A stretch of 41,618 nt of DNA from Streptomyces himastatinicus ATCC 53653 (GCF_000158915.1 NZ_GG657754.1:9781273-9822890), one strand, 5' to 3'; shown: positions 7,825 to 15,481, numbered from the stretch's first letter. The notes: generated by a model from the sequence alone, not told the origin. Program-made: numbers and translations.

Positions 7825-9585
7825 TCAGACCGGCTGGATCGGGCGGTAGACCGGGCTCCACATGGCCTCGTGGACCGTGCGGTCGAGCTGGTCGTCGGCG
7901 AGGGGCGTACGGGCCACCCCGTCGTGCGCGGCGGCGCGGGCGACGGCCGTGGCGACTGCGGCGGAGGTCTCGCGCAGCTGGTCGACCAGCGGGAGGATCG
8001 GGGCGCCGGGGGTGTCGGAGTCGATCATCTCGGCGATCCGCTCGGCGGCGGCGAGCAGCATGCCGTCGGTGATCCGGGTGGCGCGCGCGACGATCGCGCC
8101 GAGGCCGAGACCGGGGAAGACCAGGGCGTTGTTGGCCTGCCCGATGACATGGGTGACCCCGTCATGGGGCACGGGCGCGAAGGGACTTCCGGTGGCGATC
8201 AGGGCCCGGCCGCCGGTCCAGCGGACCAGGTCCTCGGGCTTGGCCTCGGCCAGCGGGGTCGGGTTGGACATCGGGAGGATGACGGGCCGCTCGGTGTGGG
8301 CGGCCATCTCCCGCACGATCTCCTCGGTGAAGGCACCGCCCTGGCCCGAGGTGCCGATGAGGATGGTCGGCCGGGCGCGGCGGACCACCTCGGCGAGCGC
8401 GATGCCGCCGACCTGCTCGTCCCGGTGCCAGTCGGAGACGTCGGCCGCCCGCCGGGCGTACCGCCGCCGGTGGTGGTCGAGCCCCTCGGTGTCGTCGGTG
8501 ATCAGGCCGTAGCGGTCGACGCACCAGAACCGGTCGGACGCCTCCTGCGGGTCGAGCCCGTCGGCGATCAGGGCGTCGCGCAGCTGGTCGGCGATGCCGA
8601 GCCCGGCCGAGCCCGCGCCGAAGATGACGATGCGGTGGTCGCGCAGCGGCGCACCGGTGACGCGGGCGCCGGACAGCACGGCGGCCAGGTTGACGGCGCC
8701 GGTGCCCTGGATGTCGTCGTTGAAGGTGAGCGCCCGGTCGCCGTAAGTGTCGATGATGCGGCGGGCGTTGCCGGACCCGAAGTCCTCCCAATGCAGCAGC
8801 GCGTCGGGGAAGACGCGGCCGACGGCGGCGATGTACTCGGCGATGAAGGCGTCGTACGTCTCGCGGTCCACCCGCGGATGACGGTTGCCCAGGTAGAGCG
8901 GGTCGTCGAGGAGTTCCTGGCGGTTGGTGCCCACGTCCAGCACGACCGGCAGCGCACGCGCGGGGTCGATTCCGGCGGCGGCGGTGTACACGGCGAGCTT
9001 GCCGATGCAGATGTCCATGCCGCCCACGCCCCAGTCGCCGATGCCGAGGATGGCCTCGCCGTCGGTGGCGACGAGCAGGTCCACGTCCTCGGGGCCCAGG
9101 CCGCTGGCGCGCAGCGAACGCTCGATGTCCTGCGGGGCGTCCACCGAGAGGTAGACACCGCGGGAGCGGCGGTACTCATGGCTGTAGCGCTGGATCGCGG
9201 TGCCGACGGTGGGGGTGTACACGATCGGCAGCATCTCGCTGAGGTGCTCGCCCAGCAGGTGGTAGAACAGCACCTCGTTGCGGTCCTGGAGGGACCGCAG
9301 ATACACGTTCTTGTCCAGATCGGTGGCCTTGGCCCGGTATTGGGCGTAGGCGCGGGTGGCCTGCTGCTCCAGGGTCATGACCTGGGCCGGGATCAGGCCG
9401 GTCAGTCCGAGGGCGTCCCGCTCGGGCTCGGTGAACGCGGTGCCCCGGTTGAGGCGGGGGTCGCTGAGGATGGCGCGCCCTCGCGAGGTGGTCTCCCAGG
9501 TGTGGCCGGTCGGGTTCCACCGGGTCGCCGCGCCTTCGGAAGAGGCGGGGTCGGATGCCTCCGCTTCGGTGAGATCGCTCTTCAT
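7825..9585 (-). CDS. NAD-dependent malic enzyme (large form)
   Basis: A 586-residue malic enzyme: (S)-malate + NAD(P)+ to pyruvate + CO2. The large (about 560 residue) maeA/SfcA type is shown by NVYLRSLQDRNEVLFYHLL (93-111), VYTPTVGTA with catalytic Tyr123, GKLAVY with catalytic Lys196, metal ligands E267-D268 and D290 (HWEDF, FNDDIQGTG), and the nucleotide-binding GAGSAGLG at 323-330. The N-terminal 25 residues are an acidic, family-variable extension. Cofactor preference cannot be decided by eye. It precedes the AEC permease by 36 bp, forming a malate uptake and decarboxylation unit. The 83-bp upstream gap contains an A/T-rich stretch (about 9628-9672) that may be its own promoter. Confidence 0.93.
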   Translation of the reverse strand: MKSDLTEAEASDPASSEGAATRWNPTGHTWETTSRGRAILSDPRLNRGTAFTEPERDALGLTGLIPAQVMTLEQQATRAYAQYRAKATDLDKNVYLRSLQDRNEVLFYHLLGEHLSEMLPIVYTPTVGTAIQRYSHEYRRSRGVYLSVDAPQDIERSLRASGLGPEDVDLLVATDGEAILGIGDWGVGGMDICIGKLAVYTAAAGIDPARALPVVLDVGTNRQELLDDPLYLGNRHPRVDRETYDAFIAEYIAAVGRVFPDALLHWEDFGSGNARRIIDTYGDRALTFNDDIQGTGAVNLAAVLSGARVTGAPLRDHRIVIFGAGSAGLGIADQLRDALIADGLDPQEASDRFWCVDRYGLITDDTEGLDHHRRRYARRAADVSDWHRDEQVGGIALAEVVRRARPTILIGTSGQGGAFTEEIVREMAAHTERPVILPMSNPTPLAEAKPEDLVRWTGGRALIATGSPFAPVPHDGVTHVIGQANNALVFPGLGLGAIVARATRITDGMLLAAAERIAEMIDSDTPGAPILPLVDQLRETSAAVATAVARAAAHDGVARTPLADDQLDRTVHEAMWSPVYRPIQPV

Positions 9586-9668
9586 GGGTACTGCTTCCTC
9601 ACTGGTTGTGCTTCGCGGTGGGTGACACCGCTAAAAACCACGATACCAAGAGGTTGAAAAGCGGACCT

Positions 9669-10709
9669 TTAGGGGGTCGGGGTATGCGCGCTGGTCAGGG
9701 GTGTTGACCCGACGGAAAGGCGGGCCCAACGGGCTGCGATGACTGTACACACCATCAATTGGAGCTGGTGGTAGAGCATCAGCGGCAGGATCACCGGACC
9801 CGCCGATTCACCGAACAGCACCGCGGCCATGGGCAGCCCGGTGGCGAGGCTCTTGTTGGAGCCGCAGAAGACGATGGCGATCCGGTCCTCCCGGCCGAAC
9901 CCGAGGCGCCGCGCGGCGTACGACGTCGTGGCGAGCGCCACCGCCAGCAGCGTCGCGGCCAGGCTCAGCAGGGCGAGCAGCCGCACCGGGGTGAGCTGCT
10001 GCCAGACGCCCTCCGTCATCCCCCGGCTGAACGCCGTGTAGACGACGAGCAGGATCGCACCGCGGTCCAGCAGGCCGAGCGCCCGCCGGTGACGGACGGT
10101 GAACTCCCCGATCCAGCGGCGCAGACACTGCCCGGCGACGAAGGGCAGCAGCAACTGGGTGGCGATGCCCAGCAGGCCGTCGGCCGAGAAGCCGACCCTG
10201 GAACCGATCAGCCAGGCCGCCAGCAGCGGTGTGAGCGCCATCCCGATCAGGCTGGAGTACGTACCGGCGCAGATGGCGGCCGGGACGTTCCCCCGGGCCG
10301 TGGAGGTGAGGGCGATGGAGGACTGGACGGTCGAGGGGACGACGCAGAGGAAGAGGACGCCGGTGTAGAGCCGGTCGGTGAGCAGGAACGGGGCCAGGCC
10401 GCCCATGGCCAGCCCCAGCAGCGGGAACAGGACGAAGGTGCTCGCCCCCACCAGGAGGTGGAGCTTCCACTGCCGCAGGCCGTGCACCGCCTCCCGGGTG
10501 GACAGCCGGGCGCCGTACAGGAAGAAGAGCAGCCCGATGGCTATGGCCGCGGCGCCCCCGACCGCCCCGGCTGCCCGCCCGGAGGCGGGCAGCAGCGCCG
10601 CGAGCGCGACCGTGCCGAGGAGGGCGGCGATGTAGGGGTCGACCGCCTTCCTCAGCCGGCCCGGCCATGACCACGGCCATGGCCAGGACAGCGACTTCAC
10701 GTCAATCAC
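9669..10709 (-). CDS. BASS family (bile acid:sodium symporter-like) transporter
   Basis: A 346-residue membrane protein with about ten hydrophobic helices. FLCVVPSTVQSSIALTSTARGN (about 120-145) and FCGSNKSLATGLPMAAVLF (about 285-305) are the paired conserved segments of the SBF-like bile acid:sodium symporter branch. Characterised bacterial and plastid members move pyruvate, pantoate and other 2-oxo or carboxylic acids with sodium. The GTG start at 10707-10709 overlaps the stop of the small upstream protein (GTGATTGA), so translation is coupled to it. As third gene after a lyase that should yield a 2-oxo acid such as pyruvate, it may import the lyase substrate or export its product (inference). 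Confidence 0.88.
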   Translation of the reverse strand: MIDVKSLSWPWPWSWPGRLRKAVDPYIAALLGTVALAALLPASGRAAGAVGGAAAIAIGLLFFLYGARLSTREAVHGLRQWKLHLLVGASTFVLFPLLGLAMGGLAPFLLTDRLYTGVLFLCVVPSTVQSSIALTSTARGNVPAAICAGTYSSLIGMALTPLLAAWLIGSRVGFSADGLLGIATQLLLPFVAGQCLRRWIGEFTVRHRRALGLLDRGAILLVVYTAFSRGMTEGVWQQLTPVRLLALLSLAATLLAVALATTSYAARRLGFGREDRIAIVFCGSNKSLATGLPMAAVLFGESAGPVILPLMLYHQLQLMVCTVIAARWARLSVGSTPLTSAHTPTP

Positions 10710-11085
10710 CGCTTCCGCTCTCGTGATCGCTGCCCGCCGTGCCCGCGCTGAGCAGCAGGGTGTCGAGGGTGCGGTCGATCTCCAGCCAGGAGTCCGCGAA
10801 GGAGTTGTCGATGACCACCAGGCCGATGTGCGGACCGGCGACCGGCGCGGGCTCCTCCGGCTCCGCGTCGGGTGCGCACGGGCACGGACCCGACGCGGCA
10901 GGTGTGGCAGATGCAGATGCGGCGGGCCATGCGGTCTGGCCGCCGCAGAGCACTCCCGCGGTGGCCGCGAGGACGATTCCCCTGGCGGACACCCGGGTAA
11001 AGCCGCTCTCTTTTTCCGGCTTTCGGTGACGGCCGGTACCGGGCCGGAAAGGCGTGGGCGATACGGAGCGGAATCCGCGGGTCAT
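10702..11085 (-). CDS. Small exported-looking protein of unknown function
   Basis: A 127-residue protein with no domain I recognise. ATG at 11083-11085 was chosen because it overlaps the stop of the lyase gene (ATGA); its own stop overlaps the BASS transporter start, so it is embedded in a coupled operon and is very likely real. The N-terminus is long and basic (about 35 residues). A hydrophobic segment GIVLAATAGVLCGG (36-49) and small residues ending ASASA follow, as in a signal peptide or membrane anchor. Then come CPC, a Glu/Pro-rich linker and a C-terminal block with HIGLVVIDNSFADSWLEIDRT. A GTG near residue 33 could be the true start of the exported form. Function: none proposed. Confidence 0.65.
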   Translation of the reverse strand: MTRGFRSVSPTPFRPGTGRHRKPEKESGFTRVSARGIVLAATAGVLCGGQTAWPAASASATPAASGPCPCAPDAEPEEPAPVAGPHIGLVVIDNSFADSWLEIDRTLDTLLLSAGTAGSDHESGSGD

Positions 11086-11945
11086 ACCGCGGCCGGATGG
11101 TGATCGGCGTGATGCCTGCTGATGTTCCCCTCCAGCAGTTCCGTGGACCCCTTCACGCCGATGAAGTCGGTCTCCCTGGTGTCCGGCAGCCGGCCGTCCG
11201 CCATTTTCAGATCGACCAGCGCACCGTCGATCGCGCCGTGCGCGGCGAAAAGACACGGGGTGCTGTAGATCGCGATATCGACGCCGAGATCCGTCAGCTC
11301 GGACAGCGAGAGCCGGGGTGATTTCCCGCCCGCGATCTGATTGAACAGCAGCGGCTTGTCGCCGACGACCTTACGGATCCGCCGGATCCACTCCACGCTG
11401 CGCACCCCGTCGACGAGGACCACATCCGCGTCGGTCTCCGCCAGCGCGGCGGCCCGCCTCATGATCTCCGCCTCCTCGGTGGCGTCCGTGCGCGCCACCA
11501 CGAGCATGTCCTTCCTGCTGCTCAGCACCAGGTTGAGCTTCTCCAGGTACTCCTCGAGCGGCAGCACCAGCTTGCCGTCCGCGTGTCCGCACCGGCGCGG
11601 CCGCTTCTGGTCCTCCAGGATCACCCCGGACGCGCCGCCGCGCTCCAGCCGCTGCACCACATGGCAGGCGACCTCGGGGTCCACATAGCCGTCGTCGATG
11701 TCGACGAGCAGATGGTGCCCGGGGAACGCCAGCCGCAGTCGCTCCACGAAGTTCACCATGTCCGGCCAGGCGATGAATCCGATGTCCGGCAGTCCGTAGT
11801 ACGATGCGGCGAATCCGAAACCGGAGACGAAGAAGCCGTCGTAGTGACGGGCCGCGATCGACGCCGAATACATGTCGTAGATGCCGATGAGTGGTGTGGT
11901 CCGAGGAGAGCCGATATCTTCTCGCAAGGCATGACCGTACCGCAT
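11082..11945 (-). CDS. Isocitrate lyase/PEP mutase superfamily lyase
   Basis: A 287-residue TIM-barrel enzyme of the ICL/PEP mutase superfamily. The Mg-binding DIDDGY lies at 82-87. EDQKRPRRCGH at 111-121 carries Cys119 in the RCGH context of true C-C lyases (isocitrate and methylisocitrate lyases use KKCGH), unlike PEP phosphonomutase, which has a K-x-N-S loop. VARTDA is at 150-155. The size matches methylisocitrate/dimethylmalate lyase rather than full isocitrate lyase. The expected reaction is cleavage of a 2-hydroxy-acid into a 2-oxo acid plus a carboxylate, substrate unknown. ATG at 11943-11945 has an AAGGGAA site just upstream. It is the first gene of a coupled trio with the small unknown protein and the BASS transporter. 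Confidence 0.88.
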   Translation of the reverse strand: MRYGHALREDIGSPRTTPLIGIYDMYSASIAARHYDGFFVSGFGFAASYYGLPDIGFIAWPDMVNFVERLRLAFPGHHLLVDIDDGYVDPEVACHVVQRLERGGASGVILEDQKRPRRCGHADGKLVLPLEEYLEKLNLVLSSRKDMLVVARTDATEEAEIMRRAAALAETDADVVLVDGVRSVEWIRRIRKVVGDKPLLFNQIAGGKSPRLSLSELTDLGVDIAIYSTPCLFAAHGAIDGALVDLKMADGRLPDTRETDFIGVKGSTELLEGNISRHHADHHPAAV

Positions 11946-12010
11946 GGTGTTCCCTTCGATCCGGTAACCTTCCACCGATTCCGGTTCAGGTTATGTGGGG
12001 CGTGGACACA

Positions 12011-12036
12011 TTTACCGAAACCCAAGAAACGGTAAA
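12011..12036. promoter_or_regulatory. Inverted repeat TTTACCG-N12-CGGTAAA upstream of the lyase operon
   Basis: Arms at 12011-12017 and 12030-12036 are perfect reverse complements with a 12-bp spacer. It lies about 65-90 bp upstream of the lyase start in A/T-richer DNA than its surroundings, and is a candidate operator for an unidentified dimeric regulator. No regulator gene is adjacent. Confidence 0.45.
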
Positions 12037-12185
12037 GTGGCACACCATGATGGAGTGACTGGATTCCAGGGAAAAAGATGCCGGTGCGGGCTCGCAGGGT
12101 GGTCGAGTGCGCCTTGAGGGGCGGGTGGTGAGGGTGAGGCGTCGCCCGCGGAGCCGCCCCTGCGTCTGGTCCGGCGGACCCCGCC

Positions 12186-12497
12186 CTACGCCTGGCCCGC
12201 CGGGGACAGCAGGGTCCCCAGCGGGCCGAGGTCGAGGTTGAGGTCCTCCATGCGCAGACCGTGCCGGTCGCACATCTCCTCCATGCGCTGCTGGAGGATC
12301 ATCAGCGTCATCCCGATCCGCTCCTCCTGCTCCTCCGTCAGATCGCCCTTGTCGACCCGGTGCAGCGCCTGGCGCTCCATCAGCTGACGCAGCAGCTCGA
12401 CCACGGTCAGCACGAGCTGGGCCAGATCGCGTTCCACCGAGTCCGGGTCGGTGCGCAGGCGCTGAGCGGCGGTGGGGCGGTCGGGAGTGGCTGACAT
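12186..12497 (-). CDS. gvpK: Gas vesicle protein GvpK
   Basis: A 103-residue GvpK, a conserved accessory gas vesicle protein, present in most clusters and probably needed for assembly. The central alpha-helical run DLAQLVLTVVELLRQLMERQALHRVDKGDL followed by TEEQEERIGMTLMILQQRMEEMCDRHGL is the GvpK signature, and the C-terminal DLNLDLGPLGTLL is also typical. It is the last gene of gvpA-F-G-J-L-S-K, 38 bp after gvpS. A weak stem (AGGGGCGG at 12117-12124, CCGCCCCT at 12154-12161) downstream may end the transcript. Confidence 0.95.
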   Translation of the reverse strand: MSATPDRPTAAQRLRTDPDSVERDLAQLVLTVVELLRQLMERQALHRVDKGDLTEEQEERIGMTLMILQQRMEEMCDRHGLRMEDLNLDLGPLGTLLSPAGQA

Positions 12498-12535
12498 GCG
12501 GCGGGGGTTCCTTCCGGTCGGGGCGGTGGCGTCCG

Positions 12536-12745
12536 TCAGAGCAGCGGGGGAGCCGGGTGCTCGGCGTCGACGGGGGCGATGACCGCGCGCAGGTCGATCC
12601 GTACGAGATCGACGTCCGCGATGGACAGCACGAGGTCCCCGGCGAGCACGACACCGCCCTGGAGCAGCCGGTCGAGGATGTCGATCAGGGCGACCTCGCG
12701 GCCCGCGAGCGCCCGGGTGTCCTCCTCGTCCAGCGAGGTGCTCAC
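12536..12745 (-). CDS. gvpS: Gas vesicle protein GvpS (GvpA/J-like)
   Basis: A 69-residue protein of the GvpA superfamily. VALIDILDRLLQGGVVLAGDLVLSIADVDLVRIDLRAVIAPVD matches the helix-beta-beta-helix core of the structural gas vesicle proteins. Streptomyces clusters carry this short paralogue between gvpL and gvpK. The GTG at 12743-12745 overlaps the stop of gvpL (GTGA). It probably acts in nucleation or early assembly alongside GvpJ rather than as the shell protein; this is inferred from the family. Confidence 0.92.
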   Translation of the reverse strand: MSTSLDEEDTRALAGREVALIDILDRLLQGGVVLAGDLVLSIADVDLVRIDLRAVIAPVDAEHPAPPLL

Positions 12746-13569
12746 GCGGACTCCCGGTGGGCGACCGGCGCGGGCGGGAGGGCGAAGGAGTACGGCGCCC
12801 AGGGGCCGGTCACCTCGACCCGCACCCCCTCCTGGCCTTCGGTGGCGGCCAGGACGCGGGCGCGGAAGTCCTCGGCGCGGTCGGCGGGCACCAGATACGC
12901 GTCGTTGGCGATGTTCTCCCCGGCCTCTGCGCCGCCCGCCTTGGCCAGCTCGCCGCGCTGCGGCCGGTGGGCGACCCGCTCCACGGCGATCTCCCCGGCC
13001 TCGTCGGCGATGCGCGCGGCCGTCCGCACCGCGGCCTGCCAGGCGTCCTCGGCGCCGCGCCGCCGTCTGCGGCGCGCGGCGAGATACGCCCGGCCGGGGC
13101 TGAGCCCGGAGTCCCCTGCGTCGTCCTCCGGCGCCGCCGCGGCCGTCTCGCCACCGGCGTCCGTATAGACCTTGACGCCCCATTCGACGTGCCCGGTGAG
13201 CCGCTCCAGCAGCGGCAGGAACTCGTCCCGGCGCTCCTGGAGCATCTGCCGCACCCGGTCCTCGTCCCGGTACACGGTGGCCAGCCGCAGCGGCAGTACG
13301 GCGCCCAGCGGGGCCAGCGCCGCCACCACCCCGTGGTGGCCCCGGGCCAGGGTTTCCAGTCGGGGCAGCTCCTCCAGGCGCGCCTTGAGCGCCGCTTCCC
13401 CGAACTCCCGGGCCGGAACCGGTCCGACGGCCGCGGCGAGGTCACCGGTTTCCACGAGCCCCACCTGCTCGTCGGCCACCCCGCGCAGCGCGGCGACCGC
13501 CCGCGCGGCCTCGGGGGTGGGGCGCAGCACCGCGTAGGCGTACACCATGTGCTGTGCGATATCGGTCAC
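12742..13569 (-). CDS. gvpL: Gas vesicle protein GvpL (GvpL/GvpF family)
   Basis: A 275-residue member of the GvpL/GvpF family, which consists of minor components required for vesicle assembly. The N-terminal MVYAYAVLRPTPEAARAV and PLGAVLPLRLATVYRDEDRV segments, and the C-terminal VEVTGPWAPYSFALPP, are shared with gvpF in the same cluster and mark a duplicated family. A low-complexity ARRRRRR stretch lies near residue 165. The GTG start at 13567-13569 overlaps the stop of gvpJ (GTGA), and the stop overlaps the gvpS start, so translation is coupled along the chain. Confidence 0.93.
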   Translation of the reverse strand: MTDIAQHMVYAYAVLRPTPEAARAVAALRGVADEQVGLVETGDLAAAVGPVPAREFGEAALKARLEELPRLETLARGHHGVVAALAPLGAVLPLRLATVYRDEDRVRQMLQERRDEFLPLLERLTGHVEWGVKVYTDAGGETAAAAPEDDAGDSGLSPGRAYLAARRRRRRGAEDAWQAAVRTAARIADEAGEIAVERVAHRPQRGELAKAGGAEAGENIANDAYLVPADRAEDFRARVLAATEGQEGVRVEVTGPWAPYSFALPPAPVAHRESA

Positions 13570-13970
13570 CCGTCCACGCTCCTGTCGCTCCTGTCGCTCC
13601 CGTTCTGGGTCTGTGCCCGCAGCGCCGCGATCTCGGCGCGCAGCCGTGCGTTCTCCTCGCTGAGGGACCGTTCCGCCCCGTCGCCCCCGCCGCTCTCCAC
13701 GGCAGGGGGACGGGCGCGGGAGGACAGCGACGGATCGTGCTCCCACCAGTCGATGCCCATCTCCTTCGCCTTGTCGACGGAGGCGACGAGCAGCCGGAGC
13801 TTGATGGTGAGCAGTTCGATGTCGAGCAGGTTGATCCGGATGTCGCCCGCGATCACCACACCCTTGTCCAGCACCCGTTCCAGGATGTCGGCGAGGGACG
13901 GGGCGTCCCGCTGCTCGTACGAGGCGGGCAGGCGCGGAGAACCCAGCCTGCCCGCTACCGGTTCTGTCAT
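13566..13970 (-). CDS. gvpJ: Gas vesicle protein GvpJ
   Basis: A 134-residue GvpA-family minor protein. The core SLADILERVLDKGVVIAGDIRINLLDIELLTIKLRLLVASVDKAKEMGIDWWEHDPSLSS is the GvpJ form, with WW-EHDP after the core distinguishing it from GvpA. A C-terminal coiled-coil-like helix (SEENARLRAEIAALRAQT) and a short Asp/Ser/Arg repeat (SDRSDRS, from a tandem DNA repeat at about 13570-13595) follow. The ATG is 2 bp after the gvpG stop. GvpJ probably helps nucleate or shape the conical tips. Confidence 0.94.
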   Translation of the reverse strand: MTEPVAGRLGSPRLPASYEQRDAPSLADILERVLDKGVVIAGDIRINLLDIELLTIKLRLLVASVDKAKEMGIDWWEHDPSLSSRARPPAVESGGGDGAERSLSEENARLRAEIAALRAQTQNGSDRSDRSVDG

Positions 13971-13972
13971 CG

Positions 13973-14224
13973 TCAGGTGGCTCGTCTCTGCTCGTACCGT
14001 TCCAGCTCGTCCAGCCGGTCCAGCAACTCGTCCTCGCGGCGGTCGTATTCGTCCTCGCCGATCCGCCCGGCCAGCAGGTCCTGTTCCAGTTCGGTGAGGG
14101 CGCGCCGGACCGGTGCCGGGTCGTAGTACTCGCGCTCGGCGGCCTCGAGCACCTGCTCGGCCACCCAGACGGTCGTGCGCACCGGCGCGAGCGGAAAGGT
14201 GAGGAGCCCGGTCAGCAGTCCCAC
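13973..14224 (-). CDS. gvpG: Gas vesicle protein GvpG
   Basis: An 83-residue, highly charged helical protein (AEREYYDPAPVRRALTELEQDLLAGRIGEDEYDRREDELLDRL), the typical GvpG sequence. The N-terminus is hydrophobic (GLLTGLLTFPLAPVRTTVWVAEQV). It starts with GTG at 14222-14224, 12 bp after gvpF. GvpG is an accessory assembly protein that interacts with GvpF/L-type proteins in other systems. Confidence 0.94.
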   Translation of the reverse strand: MGLLTGLLTFPLAPVRTTVWVAEQVLEAAEREYYDPAPVRRALTELEQDLLAGRIGEDEYDRREDELLDRLDELERYEQRRAT

Positions 14225-14236
14225 GGCGCCCCGCCC

Positions 14237-14953
14237 TCAGGCCACGAAGCTGTACGGGGGCAACGGCCCGCGCAGCCGGAAGTCGTAGCCGTCCCCGTAG
14301 CCCCGCGCCAACTGCCGCGCGGCCTGGGAGAACTCCTCGGCGCGCCCCCGCTCCACCAGGAACGAGGCATTGAGGAAGTCGTCACCGGCCGGGGAGGCCA
14401 CCACCTTGTGGCGGGCCATCCCGGCCAGCCGTCCCACGACCTGCTCGGCGAGTCTCTGCTGCCGTACTCCCAGCTGGCGGGCGACCAGTTCGCCGAGCGC
14501 CACCCGGTCCTCGTGCGAACCCCGGCCGTCGCGGGTGCGCTCGTTGAGGCGCCGCGCGTCATCGGACTCGGTCAGCACCTCCCGCAGCAGGTCGTCCTGG
14601 GAGCGCGCCGCCTTCAGGTTGAACTCCGCGGTGGCGTCCAGCTCGTCGAGGCCGCGTACGTACTCGGCGCGCTTGGCGTCCAGCGCCGACTTCACCGCGA
14701 CCTCGTCGGGCGCGAGCAGCCCGAACCGCATCGGCAGCACCGCCCCGTCCGCCATCAGCCGCTCCTGCACCTCCTGGTGTGCGGCCAGGTCGCGGCGCTT
14801 GGGGCGCAGGCTCTCCGGCGCCGGGCTCACCACACCGGTCAGCGGGCCGCTGGTCACCGCGCGCGGCGCGCCGGACACGCCGCCCACCGCGCGCAGCCCG
14901 TCCAGCCGCAGCGGATGGTCGGAGCGGGTGATCGCGTAAAGGTAGAGATGCAT
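14237..14953 (-). CDS. gvpF: Gas vesicle protein GvpF (GvpL/GvpF family)
   Basis: A 238-residue GvpL/GvpF-family protein: MHLYLYAITRSDHPL at the start, VLPMRFGLLAPDEVAVKSAL in the middle and FRLRGPLPPYSFVA at the end, parallel to gvpL. GvpF is a minor vesicle component with two alpha/beta subdomains. ATG at 14951-14953 was chosen because GAGGA lies nine bases upstream. A GTG two codons earlier (14957-14959) overlaps the gvpA stop and is the alternative start. Its immediate junction with gvpA suggests co-transcription. Confidence 0.93.
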   Translation of the reverse strand: MHLYLYAITRSDHPLRLDGLRAVGGVSGAPRAVTSGPLTGVVSPAPESLRPKRRDLAAHQEVQERLMADGAVLPMRFGLLAPDEVAVKSALDAKRAEYVRGLDELDATAEFNLKAARSQDDLLREVLTESDDARRLNERTRDGRGSHEDRVALGELVARQLGVRQQRLAEQVVGRLAGMARHKVVASPAGDDFLNASFLVERGRAEEFSQAARQLARGYGDGYDFRLRGPLPPYSFVA

Positions 14954-14955
14954 GG

Positions 14956-15336
14956 TCACTTGTCCTCGTCATCGTCGCCGCCGAACACATTGCCGATGGC
15001 GTCGAGGGCGCCGGTCAGCGCGCCCTCGGTCTTGCCCCGGGCGCCGCCCTCGACGATGTTGCCGACGATGTCGCTCAGCTTGTCCGGGGCCTTGCGGCCC
15101 GATTCCAGGTCGAGGCGGTTGCACGCCTCCGCGAAGCGCAGATACGTGTCCACGCTGGCGATCACGATCCGTATGTCGATCTTCAGGATCTCGATGCCCA
15201 CGAGGGACACCCGGATGAAGACATCGATGACGAGGCCGCGGTCCAGAATGAGTTCGAGAATGTCGAAAAGGCTGCCGGTTCCTGAACCGGTCGAGGTGGT
15301 GGCTGGTACTCCGCCGGTCTGCGTCATGACGGTCAC
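14956..15336 (-). CDS. gvpA: Gas vesicle structural protein GvpA
   Basis: A 126-residue GvpA, the main shell protein of gas vesicles. The core LFDILELILDRGLVIDVFIRVSLVGIEILKIDIRIVIASVDTYLRFAEACNRLDL is strongly conserved and hydrophobic. As in other Streptomyces, a long C-terminal tail follows (ending GDDDEDK) that is absent from cyanobacterial GvpA, and a Gly/Ser/Thr-rich leader precedes it. The GTG at 15334-15336 was preferred because GAGAGGACG sits at usable spacing; ATG three codons later is the alternative. The 175-bp gap to gvpO holds a terminator-like hairpin, so gvpA probably has its own promoter. Confidence 0.95.
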   Translation of the reverse strand: MTVMTQTGGVPATTSTGSGTGSLFDILELILDRGLVIDVFIRVSLVGIEILKIDIRIVIASVDTYLRFAEACNRLDLESGRKAPDKLSDIVGNIVEGGARGKTEGALTGALDAIGNVFGGDDDEDK

Positions 15337-15444
15337 GTGTGGTCGTCCTCTCGCTCGCTCGGTCTGCCCGAAGGCTTGTACGAGCGGGACGGCACCCGTG
15401 TTCACTCTTGATACGCGGGAAACACGTGTGCCGCACAACGACGA

Positions 15445-15481
15445 GCGCCCCGCGCCGCTGGGACTCGGCGGCGCGGGGCGC
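15445..15481 (-). terminator. 14-bp perfect hairpin between gvpO and gvpA
   Basis: Arms GCGCCCCGCGCCGC (15445-15458) and GCGGCGCGGGGCGC (15468-15481) flank a 9-nt loop, 30 bp beyond the gvpO stop. It should end the gvpO transcript and so separate it from gvpA and the rest of the cluster. Confidence 0.8.

Noticed and set aside
6907..9657. Very long plus-strand open frame (over 900 codons) opposite the permease and malic enzyme genes
   Set aside because: It mirrors the codon structure of two well-supported minus-strand genes, its translation is Gly/Arg/Asp low-complexity, and no domain is seen. High-GC DNA routinely gives such antisense frames.
11753..12043. Minus-strand frame of 96 codons upstream of the lyase
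   Set aside because: Overlaps the lyase gene in another frame and spans its promoter region; the translation has no motif.
12154..12182. Hairpin potential downstream of gvpK
   Set aside because: Only 5-8 bp arms with competing pairings; mentioned with gvpK but too weak to call a terminator.
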